Assembly (NCBI RefSeq): GCF_009758205.1 | Contig: NZ_WRXN01000007.1 | Coordinates: 1-64,000, forward strand | DNA from: Chitinophaga tropicalis | Lineage (GTDB): Bacteria; Bacteroidota; Bacteroidia; Chitinophagales; Chitinophagaceae | Direction: 5' to 3' | DNA length: 64,000 nt | Shown: positions 15,608-23,158 of the stretch, piece by piece | Layout: every line of letters begins with the position of its first letter | Numbering within the stretch: the first letter of the stretch is position 1 | Position numbers and translations under genes: made by a program | The notes under the pieces: generated by a model | What the model was told of the DNA's origin: nothing | What the model saw: only the letters and a program-made list of their open reading frames with translations | The model's database searches: none

Positions 15608-16669
15608 TTATTTTCCTGAAGTGATAACCAGTTGTTTTTCTGCAGGCTGGTCAATTTTCACGTTAAGCGTCGTGGTAATTACAGTCAATAGTTCTTCTAC
15701 GTTCGTTACGTTAATATCTCCTTCTATCTTTAGCTTTTTAATGGATTGTTCACTCACCTTTACAGCGTAACCGTAGTTGTCCTGCAAGGTTTCTATGATC
15801 TCTCCTAAAGTGGCGTCTGTAAACGTTAACGGTACCTGCGTCCAACGTTTGAGTTTTTCAGGTTTATCCAGTTTCCTGGTCAGTAATAATCTGTTACTTT
15901 CATATTCTATATAATCCCCCGGCAGCATAATAACTGCATGCTTATTATCTGCTGCACCTGCGTTATAATCTACTTTGATCTTACCTGTAACAAGGCCGAC
16001 ATTAGTTTTTCCGTGACGACTTCTGACATTGAATGAGGTTCCTAATACTTCTATATCCAATCCGTTACTATGTACTATAAATTTTTGCCCGGGGGTAATG
16101 TGAGTGGTATCCCTGTTCAGGTGCTGTACATCAAAGAAGGCTTCTCCTTCCACCCATACTTCCCTTGGAGTTTCAGCATTCCATGTGGTATTGTAGGTAA
16201 TGGAAGATGCGGCATTCAGTGTTACGACAGACTGATCAGGTAATGTAATGGTCCTTTTTTCACCATAACCTGTTGCTATTACCTGCTGTGCGGGGCTCAT
16301 GAGCCTGCTTACAACGAAATAACCGCCTACGGTGATCAGCAGTAATATTGCCGCTGCTTTCATCCAGGCGTTCATTCTGAATAAGCGGGCCGGTTTACGG
16401 TTTTCCTGCTCCTGTATAGTGGCAGTGATCCTTTCCAGCAGATGAGCTTTGCTATCTTTATTATCCCAGAACTCCTGCGCCCGGTAAGAGCGCACTACGC
16501 TTACTGCATAATTATAATTATCTGCAACAGTAGGATATAATAACGGAAACTCACTCCAGAACTGCGCGGCAGCAGTATCCTGTTCTTTACCTGACATCCA
16601 CCTGATAAAGCCGTCATCATTCAGGAAATCCTGCAGCGTATATTGTAAGTATTGGTCGTTGATCATCAC
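15608..16669 (-). CDS. FecR-family anti-sigma factor
   Basis: A single-pass inner-membrane regulator of 353 aa. The cytoplasmic N-terminal ~100 residues bind the sigma factor; a membrane helix lies at about 104-122 (KAAAILLLITVGGYFVV); the periplasmic FecR domain follows (about 131-240, with TLPDQSVVTLNAASSI and EAFFDVQ), then a DUF4974-type C-terminal domain (about 265-350, PLTFTDATLGEIIETLQDNYGYAV) that should contact the STN domain of SusC. It sits between the sigma gene (42 bases upstream) and the SusC gene (45 bases downstream), the standard order for this regulatory set in Bacteroidota. Confidence 0.93.
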   Translation of the reverse strand: MMINDQYLQYTLQDFLNDDGFIRWMSGKEQDTAAAQFWSEFPLLYPTVADNYNYAVSVVRSYRAQEFWDNKDSKAHLLERITATIQEQENRKPARLFRMNAWMKAAAILLLITVGGYFVVSRLMSPAQQVIATGYGEKRTITLPDQSVVTLNAASSITYNTTWNAETPREVWVEGEAFFDVQHLNRDTTHITPGQKFIVHSNGLDIEVLGTSFNVRSRHGKTNVGLVTGKIKVDYNAGAADNKHAVIMLPGDYIEYESNRLLLTRKLDKPEKLKRWTQVPLTFTDATLGEIIETLQDNYGYAVKVSEQSIKKLKIEGDINVTNVEELLTVITTTLNVKIDQPAEKQLVITSGK

Positions 16670-16711
16670 TATATCCCCTGTTTACACCTATTAGACATTA
16701 CATGGTCTAAA

Positions 16712-17332
16712 TTATCCCTCAGGAACCGGAATTTTTTTTGAAAAATTTCTGAAGAGAAAGAAAAGGATGATAATTACCATCCAGAAGCGTTTGTCAGATA
16801 CTTTCTGAAGATTATCCAGCGCTTTATATAATAATTTATATGTAGAGCTCATATTAATGTCCATGATAGCAGAGATCTCTTCGTAGGACATTCCTTCGTA
16901 AAAGCGTAAGAATATGATTTCCTGCTGGCGTGCAGGCAGTGTGTTAACCAGTGCTATGACCTGTTTTCTCAGTTCCAGTTCTTCGTGGCGGAGGGAAGGA
17001 TCGGGAGTAAAGTTGACGCTAAAGTCTCCCTCGCCGGATTCATTATCCAGCTCTACAAATTTTGACAGTGATTGTATTTTCCGGAATAGTGTGGAGCGTA
17101 ATGCTTTATACAGGTAGTTCTTCACAGAAACGGGGTTTCCCAGCCTGGCACGTGTAGTCCATAACCTGACAAACAGATCGTGTACCACATCCTGGATCAG
17201 ATCTGCATCCTGCGTGAACTTGCGGCCGTAATTGTTCAACAGTTCGTAAAACTCGCCGTAAAGGGCAGTAAATGCATCCCAATCTCCCTGTTTAAACGCA
17301 TTCCACCATAACACGTGACTCTCGGATTGCAT
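16712..17332 (-). CDS. ECF RNA polymerase sigma factor (FecI-like) with hydrophobic C-terminal tail
   Basis: A sigma-70 ECF factor of 206 aa. Region 2 is visible at about 20-85 (LIQDVVHDLFVRLWTTRARL) and region 4 at about 120-180 (LPARQQEIIFLRFYEGMSYEEISAIMDINMSSTYKLLYKAL) with its helix-turn-helix. After region 4 comes a strongly hydrophobic stretch, FWMVIIILFFLFRNF, long enough to embed in the membrane, then a short basic tail. It is the first gene of the catabolic locus and should direct transcription of the SusCD genes when released by FecR. The upstream region to 17492 has no promoter I can define. Confidence 0.93.
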   Translation of the reverse strand: MQSESHVLWWNAFKQGDWDAFTALYGEFYELLNNYGRKFTQDADLIQDVVHDLFVRLWTTRARLGNPVSVKNYLYKALRSTLFRKIQSLSKFVELDNESGEGDFSVNFTPDPSLRHEELELRKQVIALVNTLPARQQEIIFLRFYEGMSYEEISAIMDINMSSTYKLLYKALDNLQKVSDKRFWMVIIILFFLFRNFSKKIPVPEG

Positions 17333-17492
17333 TGGTAATTAGTTTTGGAAGACGATTGCCTAATAATACAAAAAAAATAGCGGCCAATTATAACATTTTA
17401 GTTTTGGCAGGCTACTATTTTTTGAGAGAGGGCGGGTGGTTTGCTAAAGCTGGAGTTACTTTACACAGTTCATTTTCAATATTTTGCGCATT

Positions 17493-17942
17493 TTAGCGCT
17501 TCTTGTCGAATTTCAGCACAGCGTCAAGTTCGTCTTTTATCAGTAAAGAGAATGAATCTTTATAGTGTTCCATTTTACCGGAATCATTGAATACATATAC
17601 GGGAGGATCGTCGTTCCCTTCAGCGCAATCAAAAAAGTAAAATGCCAGTTCCTGCCATACACCGAAGAACAGCTGGCTGTCGGTGATAGCAAATCCCTTT
17701 TCCTTTGCATTATTAAAGGCTTTCAGGGCGTCTGCTTTGTTACGGGCAAGATAGCTGGCTTCACTGCCGTAATTGCGGAGAATGCGTCCTCTTTTCTTAC
17801 CGAAAACAGATAGGAATTCCTTGTAGGCTAAGGGAAGCTTTACATTAAACGCCTGTTCTACAGCAGTGATCTCGTCTTCGTTTAACCCTTGCGGGTCTCC
17901 CAGGTGTTTTTTATTGGCTTTTAAAAAGGATAGATATTTCAT
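17493..17942 (-). CDS. SMI1/KNR4 (SUKH) family protein
   Basis: A 149-aa cytoplasmic protein with the SMI1/KNR4 layout: an early helix followed by VKLPLAYKEFLSVFGKKRGR near residues 34-53, a central beta region, and LAFYFFDCAEGNDDPPVYVFNDSG near 98-121 where family members have their conserved acidic turn. Many bacterial family members are immunity proteins against secreted toxins or nucleases. No toxin gene is adjacent, so this is an orphan copy and an immunity role cannot be shown. It has its own strong terminator on the right side at 17987-18035, which actually ends the SusD transcript from the right. Confidence 0.8.
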   Translation of the reverse strand: MKYLSFLKANKKHLGDPQGLNEDEITAVEQAFNVKLPLAYKEFLSVFGKKRGRILRNYGSEASYLARNKADALKAFNNAKEKGFAITDSQLFFGVWQELAFYFFDCAEGNDDPPVYVFNDSGKMEHYKDSFSLLIKDELDAVLKFDKKR

Positions 17943-17986
17943 TCTTGACCAAATATATAATATTAATATTATGGATCAAAGAAGTT

Positions 17987-18035
17987 GGCTCTCAAAAAAG
18001 GGTTTCGCCTTCGGCAAAACCCTTTTTTGAGAGCC
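17987..18035. terminator. Long stem terminator between SusD and SMI1/KNR4 genes
   Basis: A 23-bp stem with a single mismatch runs from GGCTCTCAAAAAAGGGTTT (17987-18005) to AAAACCCTTTTTTGAGAGCC (18016-18035) with GCC-TTC-GGC closing the loop. A-rich and T-rich arms make it usable in both directions. It is far longer than a usual terminator stem. Confidence 0.75.
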
Positions 18036-18043
18036 TGGAGATG

Positions 18044-18148
18044 TTGGCCTGCGGCCGGCTGAAATTTTAAAAAAGAGAGGAGAAATTGACTATCTCCGGC
18101 TACGGTTAAAATTTAAGCGAGAGAGGAATGTGACCATCTCTGGCAGCC
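18044..18148. repeat. Intergenic repeat: GGCCGGCTGA motif plus degenerate tandem copies
   Basis: The 19-mer TTGGCCTGCGGCCGGCTGA (18044-18062) recurs exactly at 24708-24726. It is followed by two degenerate ~41-base copies starting at CCGGCT (18055 and 18096), each ending in GAGAGGA...TGAC-x-ATCT. No gene is visible here. Confidence 0.6.
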
Positions 18149-18149
18149 T

Positions 18150-19634
18150 TTAATAATAGCCGTTATTTTGTTCGTATAGTCCCGCTTTGGCGGCTATCTC
18201 GGAGCTGGGTACGGGGTAGATCATATAATCTGGTGTTACTGTATTGATAGTAGTGATACCATCTGCAGCAATCCAGTTGTTCATAATTGTAACAGCTTTT
18301 CCTGACCTTACCAGGTCATTCCAGCGCAGTCCTTCTCCTAAAAATTCCTTGCGGCGCTCTTCCAGCAATACATCTGTAGTAACACCTGTTACAGGTGTCA
18401 GTCCGGCCCTTGCCCTGACCTTGTTGACAACCTCGTCTACTTCGGCCTGTGTACCGGCCGCTCCATGCAGTATACATTCTGCCTTCATGAGCAGCACATC
18501 TGTATAGCGAAGTACGATGAAGTTAATGGGCCAGTCTGTACCACTGGTACCACGGCGGGAGTAATCAATATACTTTTTGACAAACGGGTTGGAATAACTC
18601 AGCTGAATATTAAACGCCTTCCGGACATCTACAGCACTGCTGCCTGTGGCATCGTACGATTTTTTCAGGTTGTCAGCAATATTGAAGTTACTGGCTCCGT
18701 AACCGTTACCATAGCTATTGGAAATACCCTGGCTGGTCCAGTAAGCTACCGGTACCAGGTGACTGGGAAAACTGGCGCCATTGGAACTGCTCATGAACTG
18801 TATGTCGAAGATCACTTCTGCATTGTTTTCGTTGGTGTATGAGAAAATAGATGCGTAATCCGGCAGGAATGAATAAGTATTGCTGCTGATGATCTCATTG
18901 AACAATGCCAGGGCTTTATCGTATTCGTTGCTGTTCAGTCCCGGGCCATTAATATCATATGTTGGACCGGAGCGGGTCAGGTAAACGAGGCCCAGTATGC
19001 CTTTTGCGGCTCCGGAAGTGGCGCGGCCAATGTCTGACCCGGTATAGGAGGCTGGTAAGTGGGCAGCTGCATATTCCAGATCGCTGATAATAAGTGTGTA
19101 TACATCTGCTACCGGGCTTCTGGGCACATTGGCCACTTCTGCAGCGGTGAGTGGTTTGTCTAATAAGGGGACTTGTCCATAGAGGCGTAGTAGCTGGAAG
19201 TAGTAGAAGGCCCGTAAAAAATGGCATTCCCCTGTTAACCGGGCGCGCAGGGTTGTGTCTGTGACGATGTCTCCTTTTGTTTCCAGTGCATTTAATGCAG
19301 AGTTGACGTTATAGATGCCGTTGAAGTTGTTGCTCCAGGCCTGGGAGATAAAGGTAACTGTGGTAATATTTGGAGAGAAGTCATTGACGCCCTGCCAGTC
19401 ACGGTTACCGTCAGATACAGCCCTGATGTTATCGCTTCTCATCTCCCCCAGCCACAGCGCCTGGCTGGGATAGGCGGTGAGTTTAGTATAGGCGCCGTTT
19501 ACCGCCTGTATGAAATCGTTGGTTGTATTATAAAAGTTATCGGTCGTGGTATTGGAAGGCGGCAGCTGATCCAGTTGTTTGGAGCAGGAAGCAAGCCCTG
19601 TGAGTATTGCTAAAAATAATATATGCAGTTTCAT
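18150..19634 (-). CDS. RagB/SusD-family outer membrane lipoprotein
   Basis: A classic SusD of 494 aa. The lipoprotein signal LHILFLAILTGLASC places the lipidated Cys at 17, followed by SKQLDQLPPSN and DNFYNTTNDFIQAVNGAYTKL, typical of the family N-terminus. TPR-like helices occupy the middle (ECHFLRAFYYFQLLRLYGQVPL), and the C-terminal part has the usual LLEERRKEFLGEGLRWNDLVRSGKA segment. It follows its SusC partner by 21 bases. Together with the neighbouring fucosidase it suggests binding of a fucosylated glycan or glycoconjugate (inference). Confidence 0.95.
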   Translation of the reverse strand: MKLHILFLAILTGLASCSKQLDQLPPSNTTTDNFYNTTNDFIQAVNGAYTKLTAYPSQALWLGEMRSDNIRAVSDGNRDWQGVNDFSPNITTVTFISQAWSNNFNGIYNVNSALNALETKGDIVTDTTLRARLTGECHFLRAFYYFQLLRLYGQVPLLDKPLTAAEVANVPRSPVADVYTLIISDLEYAAAHLPASYTGSDIGRATSGAAKGILGLVYLTRSGPTYDINGPGLNSNEYDKALALFNEIISSNTYSFLPDYASIFSYTNENNAEVIFDIQFMSSSNGASFPSHLVPVAYWTSQGISNSYGNGYGASNFNIADNLKKSYDATGSSAVDVRKAFNIQLSYSNPFVKKYIDYSRRGTSGTDWPINFIVLRYTDVLLMKAECILHGAAGTQAEVDEVVNKVRARAGLTPVTGVTTDVLLEERRKEFLGEGLRWNDLVRSGKAVTIMNNWIAADGITTINTVTPDYMIYPVPSSEIAAKAGLYEQNNGYY

Positions 19635-19655
19635 TCGATAGCGCTTTAGAGAGAA

Positions 19656-22600
19656 TTAAAAGGTGAGGTTTAAGCCAACGGTAGCGGTTTTGCTTAAAGG
19701 CACGGCGCCATAATCGCCCGGCAGGGCATAGCTGGAATTACCGCTGGTATTGGTATTCTGTGCTTCCGGGTTCACACCGCCTTTGTATTTATCGTGGCTA
19801 AACCAGTTCTGCAGGGAAGCTGTGATCCTTGCTCCGCTGATGGCTTTTGTTTTCAAGATGCCTTTCAGGTTATATCCCAGCGTGATATTCTGTATTCTCC
19901 AGAAATCAGATGAATATACCCAGTCAGACGTAACATAGGGAACAGTATAAGAGGAACCGAATTTGCCGCGGGGTGCGTTGTAGTTCTGATTTTCCGGTGT
20001 CCATCTGTCACGCCAGATACCCAGCACATTGGCGGTGGTGCTGCCTGAAAAGTCAATAGCGCGACCAAAGTAGGAAAGAATAGAACCGCCATGCTGTCCG
20101 TAGATCTGGATGCCGAGGTCAAAGTCTTTGTAGCGGAAGTTGTTGTTCAGTCCCCAGGTATATTTGGGCGTAGGCTGTCCGTATATGACACGGTCATTTG
20201 CGTTGATGATGCCATTATTGTCTTTGTCGTAGTACTTAGCATCACCTACGGTCTGTTTGGCCAGCTTAGCAACCTTTTCATCTGCTATATCTGCTTCTGT
20301 GAGTATACCTTCTGTCCTGGTAACATAATAGCTGAACATAGGTTTCCCGATCTGCAGCAGGAAGGGAGCGTTGCTGCCGCTGTAGGCGGAAGATATTTCA
20401 ATAGGAGCGCCGTCTGGTCCGAGGGACAATACCTTGTTATTGTTAAAGGCGATGTTGGCGGTGGTGGTCCACTGGAAATCTTTCTTAGAAAGGGTCACGG
20501 TATTCAGTCCCAGTTCCAGGCCCTGGTTCTGTACTGACCCTATGTTCTGCAGGCTGGTGCTGAAGCCACTGGCCGCCAGTACCGGCAGGTTTAACAGGAG
20601 ATCTGTGTTCTTTTTCCGGTAAACATCTATGGTGATGTTGATGCGATTTTTGAGGAAGCTACCATCCAGACCGGCATTCCAGGTATTGGACGTTTCCCAT
20701 TTCAGGTAGGGGTTGGCCAGACCTGCTACTACCTGTCCGTTGGCCGCTACCGGCGTATTGCCGCCAAAGCTGTAGCCGGAGCTGGTAAGTGTGGGAATGG
20801 AGCTGTAGTTACCTATGTTATTGTTACCTGATTTACCCCAGCTTAATCTTACTTTCAGGTCGTCAATGAAGATCACGTCCTTGAGGAAAGGTTCTTCCGA
20901 AACACGCCATCCTATTGAGGCAGAGGGGAAGGTACCCCAGCGGTTGGCTGATCCGAACCTGGAAGAAGCGTCTCTTCTCAATGTGGCGGACAGCAGGTAT
21001 TTACCCCTGTAGTCATATTGTAAACGGCCAAAGTAAGAGAACAGTGTGTTATTGCTTTCTGTGGTGTTGCCTGTCACTGTTACGCCTGCTGAGTTGGGAA
21101 TGGCATTGTTCAGTGTTTCAATAGTGCCATTGGCATAGCCGCCCGCAGTGTTGATAGTGTAGGTTTCATTATGCACCCAGTTGTAGGATACACCTCCAAT
21201 AGCGGAGATGGTATGATCTTTTGCAATCACCCTGTCATAGCTGATGGTATTCTCGTTGACAAAGTTCTGTTTTTTAAATCCGCCATAAGAACCGGAGGCA
21301 TTCTTCCCGGGGTTGGTTAAGCGTTCTGTGGCAGCGCCCACTACTACTCCATCGGGGATGTATCTTTTGGTAGACTGGTCTACATTGTCAAAGTTGATGG
21401 TAGATTTTATGCGCAGGCCTGGTATCACTTCATATTCTGCGAACATGGAATTGAGCAGGCGGGTAGTTTTTACAAGGCTGGTTACTGAGTTGAGATAAGC
21501 TACAGGGCTGATCAGCCTGGGGCTGCTCCAGGTGTAAGTGGCATAATTGCCGGAGCCGGTAAGGTTGCCGGCATTGGCTTCTACCACGGGACTCATCTGA
21601 GCAGCTTTCATGATCTGGTTATCTTTACCTTCTGCATCCGGAGCATTATTCTCTGAATAGGTAGGGGCAATGTTAATGCCTACACGTACACGTTTGCCAA
21701 CATTAGCTTCAATATTTGCGCGGGCTCCGTAGTTCTTGTATTCAGAGCCTATTACAGTTCCTGTCTGGCTCAGATGGTTGCCGGAAAAGAAGTAGTGTAC
21801 ATTATCTGTACCACCGCTGGCTGAGACTTCGTAGTTACCAAAAGGAGCTGTTCTGTAGATCTCATCCTGCCAGTCGAGGTAGGTAAGTCCCGGGTGACCG
21901 GGTTGCGACCAGCGTTCGTCAGGCATATAGGATGTATTGTAAACGCCATTTGCCAGTCCGAGGATAGCTCTGCGCTCTGCATTTGACTGGCTTGCAGTTC
22001 TTCCTGTTCCGGAGTTGACCCAGTTGGTATTGGCGACTTCTGTAGCCATAGCTACCCATTCGCCGGCGCTGAGCACATCCAGTTTTTTGGATATCTTACT
22101 GAATCCTGTGTAGGCGTTGAAGTTGATCTTCGCTTTACCGGACCGGCCTCTTTTTGTGGTGATGATCACAACGCCGTTGGCTGCACGCGAGCCGTAAATA
22201 GCGCCGGCTGCTGCATCTTTCAATACCTGTACACTTTCAATATCGTTGGGATTGATGTTATTCAGCGGGCTGCCGCTAAAACCGCCGCTTCCGTTGTTGC
22301 TCACTACATCCAGCGGGAAACCGTCAATGACATACAAAGGTTCGGACCCTGCTGTGATAGAGCCTGAACCGCGCACCAATATGCTAAGTCCCTGGCCTGG
22401 CATGCCGGTTTGCTGTCTTACCTGTACGCCTGGCATCTGGCCTATCAGCGCCTGTTCTACTCTGCCTAATGGTTTCTCGATCAGGTTAGTAGCATCGAGT
22501 GTGGCAACTGCACCCAGGATATTTCCTTTCTTCTGTGTGCCATATCCTACCACCACTACTTCATTCAATGCGCTCTCTCCTGCTTCCAGCCTTATTTGCA

Positions 22601-22919
22601 GCTGGCTGGTAGCACGGGCTTCCGTTCTCTTATAACCAACATACGAGAAAACGAGTACGGCGTTTTTCTCAGGGACTGTAATGCTGAAAGTACCATCTGG
22701 CGCGGTAGACGTGCCTTTTGTCGTACCTTTTACCTGTACGCTTACGCCAGGTAATGGTTGTCCTTTTTCATCGGCTACTTTTCCTGTAGCCACCTCTCCT
22801 GCCTGGCCAAATACGTTCGCTGCCATCAACAGGTTGATAAGAAATAGAAAGAAAAGTTTTGCGGGAGGGACAATACTTTCTCCATAGGATACATGACGAT
22901 CCTTTACTTGTGTCTGCAT
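19656..22919 (-). CDS. SusC/RagA TonB-dependent transporter without STN domain
   Basis: An outer-membrane transporter of 1087 aa. After a signal region (hydrophobic stretch about residues 23-38, ending VFGQ) come the carboxypeptidase-regulatory-like domain (about 43-115, GKVADEKGQPLPGVSVQVKG), TonB-box-like LNEVVVVGYGTQKKG near 118-132, the plug with PLYVIDGFPLDV and AIYGSRAANGVVIITTKRG, and the barrel ending VGLNLTF. There is no STN domain, and no sigma/FecR pair is beside it, so regulation differs from the other two SusC genes here. A promoter-like TATATTTG element lies about 130 bases before the start. Paired with the SusD at 18150-19634. Confidence 0.95.
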   Translation of the reverse strand: MQTQVKDRHVSYGESIVPPAKLFFLFLINLLMAANVFGQAGEVATGKVADEKGQPLPGVSVQVKGTTKGTSTAPDGTFSITVPEKNAVLVFSYVGYKRTEARATSQLQIRLEAGESALNEVVVVGYGTQKKGNILGAVATLDATNLIEKPLGRVEQALIGQMPGVQVRQQTGMPGQGLSILVRGSGSITAGSEPLYVIDGFPLDVVSNNGSGGFSGSPLNNINPNDIESVQVLKDAAAGAIYGSRAANGVVIITTKRGRSGKAKINFNAYTGFSKISKKLDVLSAGEWVAMATEVANTNWVNSGTGRTASQSNAERRAILGLANGVYNTSYMPDERWSQPGHPGLTYLDWQDEIYRTAPFGNYEVSASGGTDNVHYFFSGNHLSQTGTVIGSEYKNYGARANIEANVGKRVRVGINIAPTYSENNAPDAEGKDNQIMKAAQMSPVVEANAGNLTGSGNYATYTWSSPRLISPVAYLNSVTSLVKTTRLLNSMFAEYEVIPGLRIKSTINFDNVDQSTKRYIPDGVVVGAATERLTNPGKNASGSYGGFKKQNFVNENTISYDRVIAKDHTISAIGGVSYNWVHNETYTINTAGGYANGTIETLNNAIPNSAGVTVTGNTTESNNTLFSYFGRLQYDYRGKYLLSATLRRDASSRFGSANRWGTFPSASIGWRVSEEPFLKDVIFIDDLKVRLSWGKSGNNNIGNYSSIPTLTSSGYSFGGNTPVAANGQVVAGLANPYLKWETSNTWNAGLDGSFLKNRINITIDVYRKKNTDLLLNLPVLAASGFSTSLQNIGSVQNQGLELGLNTVTLSKKDFQWTTTANIAFNNNKVLSLGPDGAPIEISSAYSGSNAPFLLQIGKPMFSYYVTRTEGILTEADIADEKVAKLAKQTVGDAKYYDKDNNGIINANDRVIYGQPTPKYTWGLNNNFRYKDFDLGIQIYGQHGGSILSYFGRAIDFSGSTTANVLGIWRDRWTPENQNYNAPRGKFGSSYTVPYVTSDWVYSSDFWRIQNITLGYNLKGILKTKAISGARITASLQNWFSHDKYKGGVNPEAQNTNTSGNSSYALPGDYGAVPLSKTATVGLNLTF

Positions 22920-23051
22920 TTCCGATGCTTATTTAATTGAATGCTATAAAAAAACACCCCGGACAATACGGGTTTGTATCGTCCTTATACTAAAGTTGGT
23001 GGCAGAAGTATTGGCTGATTGTACGCTTATTGGTTTTCCGAATTAGTGACG

Positions 23052-23084
23052 CAAATATACAAAGTCTACTTAATTAGTGGACAA
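23052..23084 (-). promoter_or_regulatory. Bacteroidota-type promoter for the SusC/SusD genes
   Basis: On the minus strand TATATTTG (23059-23052) fits the TAnnTTTG -7 consensus exactly, with a TTG at 23084-23082, 22 bases upstream, as a possible -33 element. The predicted leader to the ATG at 22919 is about 125 bases. Confidence 0.55.
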
Positions 23085-23100
23085 TTATTTTAGGAATAAA

Positions 23101-23130
23101 TAAAGCAGGCCTGAAAACAAGCCTGCTTTA
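23101..23130 (-). terminator. Terminator after the fucosidase gene
   Basis: A perfect 10-bp stem TAAAGCAGGC (23101-23110) with GCCTGCTTTA (23121-23130), loop CTGAAAACAA, followed on the minus strand by TTTATTCC. It lies 28 bases after the fucosidase stop, separating that gene from the SusC/SusD transcript. Confidence 0.8.
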
Positions 23131-23158
23131 TTGTCAACAATACAATATTGATTATATA

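Noticed and set aside
17463..17476. ACACAGTTCATTTT, identical to 14 bases of the IS terminal sequence at 668-681
   Set aside because: No flanking similarity, no transposase remains and no second end nearby; 14 A/T-rich bases are too few to call an IS remnant.
17493..17942. SMI1/KNR4 protein as part of a polymorphic toxin locus
   Set aside because: No toxin, Rhs or secretion-effector gene is adjacent; the neighbours are regulatory and uptake genes.
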